Of a stretch of 14,852 nucleotides of DNA, positions 14,058 to 14,852 are shown one piece after another. The DNA lies in the NCBI GenBank assembly GCA_016201805.1, contig JACQCB010000028.1, positions 1 to 14,852 on the forward strand, given 5' to 3'. Numbering within the stretch: the stretch's first letter is position 1; each line of letters starts with the position of its first letter. The DNA is from Nitrospirota bacterium (GTDB lineage: Bacteria > Nitrospirota > Nitrospiria > Nitrospirales > Nitrospiraceae). The notes under the pieces are model-generated. The model was not told where the DNA came from. It was given only the letters and a program-made list of their open reading frames with translations, and searched no databases. The position numbers were made by a program, and so were the translations under genes.

Positions 14058-14160
14058 TCGCGCGGGGCGACGGGGGGATTCCTACTGCGGCCGTCCAGCG
14101 AGGGCCTTCTGAGGCCGCGCGCTGCGGGAGCAAGGGAATTCCCCCGTTGACCGCGCGGAT
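14058..14160. repeat. Second long imperfect palindrome (~100 bases)
   Basis: Arms 14068-14082 and 14135-14149 match as inverted repeats at 13 of 15 positions. The similarity extends outward through CGCGCGG-type blocks on both sides. An inner pair (GCGGCC at 14087-14092 against GGCCGC at 14113-14118) adds to the fold. It occupies most of the gene-free stretch between the broken ORF and the STAS gene (13967-14197). Nothing else is visible there apart from the Shine-Dalgarno/hairpin. Confidence 0.65.
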
Positions 14161-14197
14161 CTTCCCGTTTGCGCGAGCTGCGTCAGTAGCACTCTTG

Positions 14198-14533
14198 TCA
14201 CAGCAGGCTCTTGACGGCTTCCTCCTCCAGATCATAGATCGGGAAAATGGCTGCGAAGCCGGCGATCTCGAAGACTTCCCGGATGTGGTCTTTCAAGGAA
14301 GACAGCACAACCTTCCCGTTGACGCCCTTGAGCCGCTTGGCTGCCATCAAGAGCACCCGCAGACCGGCGCTGCTGATGTAGTCCAACTGAAGAAAATTGC
14401 AGACGAACTGTTTTTCCCCGCCGTCGATCAGCGCCAGGAGCTTCTCCTCCAGCCGGCCGGCCGTGCTGGCATCCAGCCGCCCCTTGAGCGAGAGCAGCAC
14501 CACGGGGCCTTTTTTCTGCTCGGTTATTTCCAT
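14198..14533 (-). CDS. STAS-domain anti-anti-sigma factor (SpoIIAA/RsbV-like)
   Basis: ATG 14533 has GGAGG 6 bases upstream and gives 111 residues, the usual single-domain STAS length. The core reads VVLLSLKGRLDAST, followed by LQLDYISSAGLRVLLMAAK, where the ISSAGL serines (S54/S55) are the conserved phosphorylation site of this family. When unphosphorylated, such proteins bind an RsbW-type kinase and free the sigma factor or other target; phosphorylation by that kinase releases them. The matching kinase gene lies 48 bases upstream on the same strand. The 3' end of this gene has a diverged partial copy at 12810-12872. Confidence 0.92.
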   Translation of the reverse strand: MEITEQKKGPVVLLSLKGRLDASTAGRLEEKLLALIDGGEKQFVCNFLQLDYISSAGLRVLLMAAKRLKGVNGKVVLSSLKDHIREVFEIAGFAAIFPIYDLEEEAVKSLL

Positions 14534-14581
14534 CGTCAACCTCCGTCGTCCTCGCCGCCTTCGACACGGCCTGCGCGTCGC

Positions 14582-14852
14582 CTACACCGACACCTTTTTT
14601 TTCATGACCAGGAGATTTTTCCCCTGAAGCCGCCGATATTCCACTGCGTCCATCATGTTCCTAATCAGGTGAATCCCCAGCCCCCCGACTTGCCGCTCCT
14701 CGATCGATGCTTTCAAATCCGGCTCCGGCGCTTCCAACGGGTTGAAGGGCTTTCCATCGTCCTCCACCTCCGCTGTCAGCTCCCCCGCCTGGAGCGACAG
14801 ACGCAGACTGATCTGGTGGTCGGCCTGATCCTCATAGCCATAGGAAATAATG
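14582..14852 (-). CDS. RsbW-like anti-sigma serine kinase (HATPase_c), 5'-truncated by the window edge
   Basis: Only the last 89 residues are in the window; the frame is open to the right edge. The first visible residues (IISYGYED) fit the end of the N-box. EDDGKPFNP (30-38 of the fragment) is the G1-type ATP-binding motif, and GGLGIHLIRNMMD (56-68) the G2-type motif, both characteristic of GHKL ATPases of the RsbW/SpoIIAB class. Such kinases phosphorylate their STAS antagonist and sequester a sigma factor or other effector. Placing the kinase before the STAS gene reverses the order of the classic Bacillus operons, but both genes are close and co-directional and probably form a partner-switching pair. 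Confidence 0.9.
   Translation of the reverse strand, partial: IISYGYEDQADHQISLRLSLQAGELTAEVEDDGKPFNPLEAPEPDLKASIEERQVGGLGIHLIRNMMDAVEYRRLQGKNLLVMKKKVSV

Noticed and set aside
13963..14235. A 90-codon minus-strand open frame across 13963-14235 and an 84-codon plus-strand one at 13896-14150
   Set aside because: Both run through the palindrome and the start of neighbouring features, have no ribosome binding site, and give low-complexity products.

Overview
The window is GC-rich chromosomal DNA of a Gram-negative-type bacterium. I infer a Nitrospirota (Nitrospira-like) host from three things: a very large multicopper oxidase, tandem cupredoxin/carboxypeptidase-regulatory proteins, and intergenic space littered with degenerate heptamers and long palindromes. 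This taxonomic guess rests on recalled features only; no phylogenetic marker is present.

Left half (1-8560, all minus strand): an export-type copper redox block. A 1623-residue secreted MofA/MnxG-type multicopper oxidase (8377-3506) has its own promoter and a clean intrinsic terminator. Behind it lie two tandem paralogous secreted proteins (3376-2465 and 2447-1494). Each carries a type 1 copper site (H...C-x2-H-x2-M) and a carboxypeptidase-regulatory-like domain. A secreted TPR/HEAT-repeat protein follows (1376 to beyond the left edge). A plausible reading is an extracytoplasmic metal-oxidising or copper-dependent electron-transfer system: oxidase, small copper proteins as electron carriers or chaperones, and a helical-repeat scaffold. 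The oxidase has six cupredoxin-like domains, but all eight trinuclear-centre histidines fall in domains 2 and 3, with the usual motif order inverted.

Centre (8639-11550, plus strand): a KimA-type potassium importer, possibly on a leaderless mRNA, followed after 2 bases by a secreted protein with Ig-like and PKD-like domains.

Right third (11556-14852) is accessory. A 120-base imperfect palindrome opens it. An AT-rich two-gene cassette follows (a small wHTH/zinc-ribbon protein and a HEPN-like hypothetical protein), flanked by inverted copies of a ~68-base repeat. Next are two gene remnants: the 3' tail of a STAS gene whose intact relative lies 1.4 kb away, and an addiction-module antitoxin tail. 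Then comes an AbrB-type antitoxin/PIN toxin pair, preceded by a broken small ORF overlapping it by ATGA, and a second ~100-base palindrome. Last is a partner-switching pair: a STAS anti-anti-sigma factor and the C-terminal part of an RsbW-like anti-sigma kinase running off the right edge. No rRNA, tRNA, CRISPR array or transposase was found.
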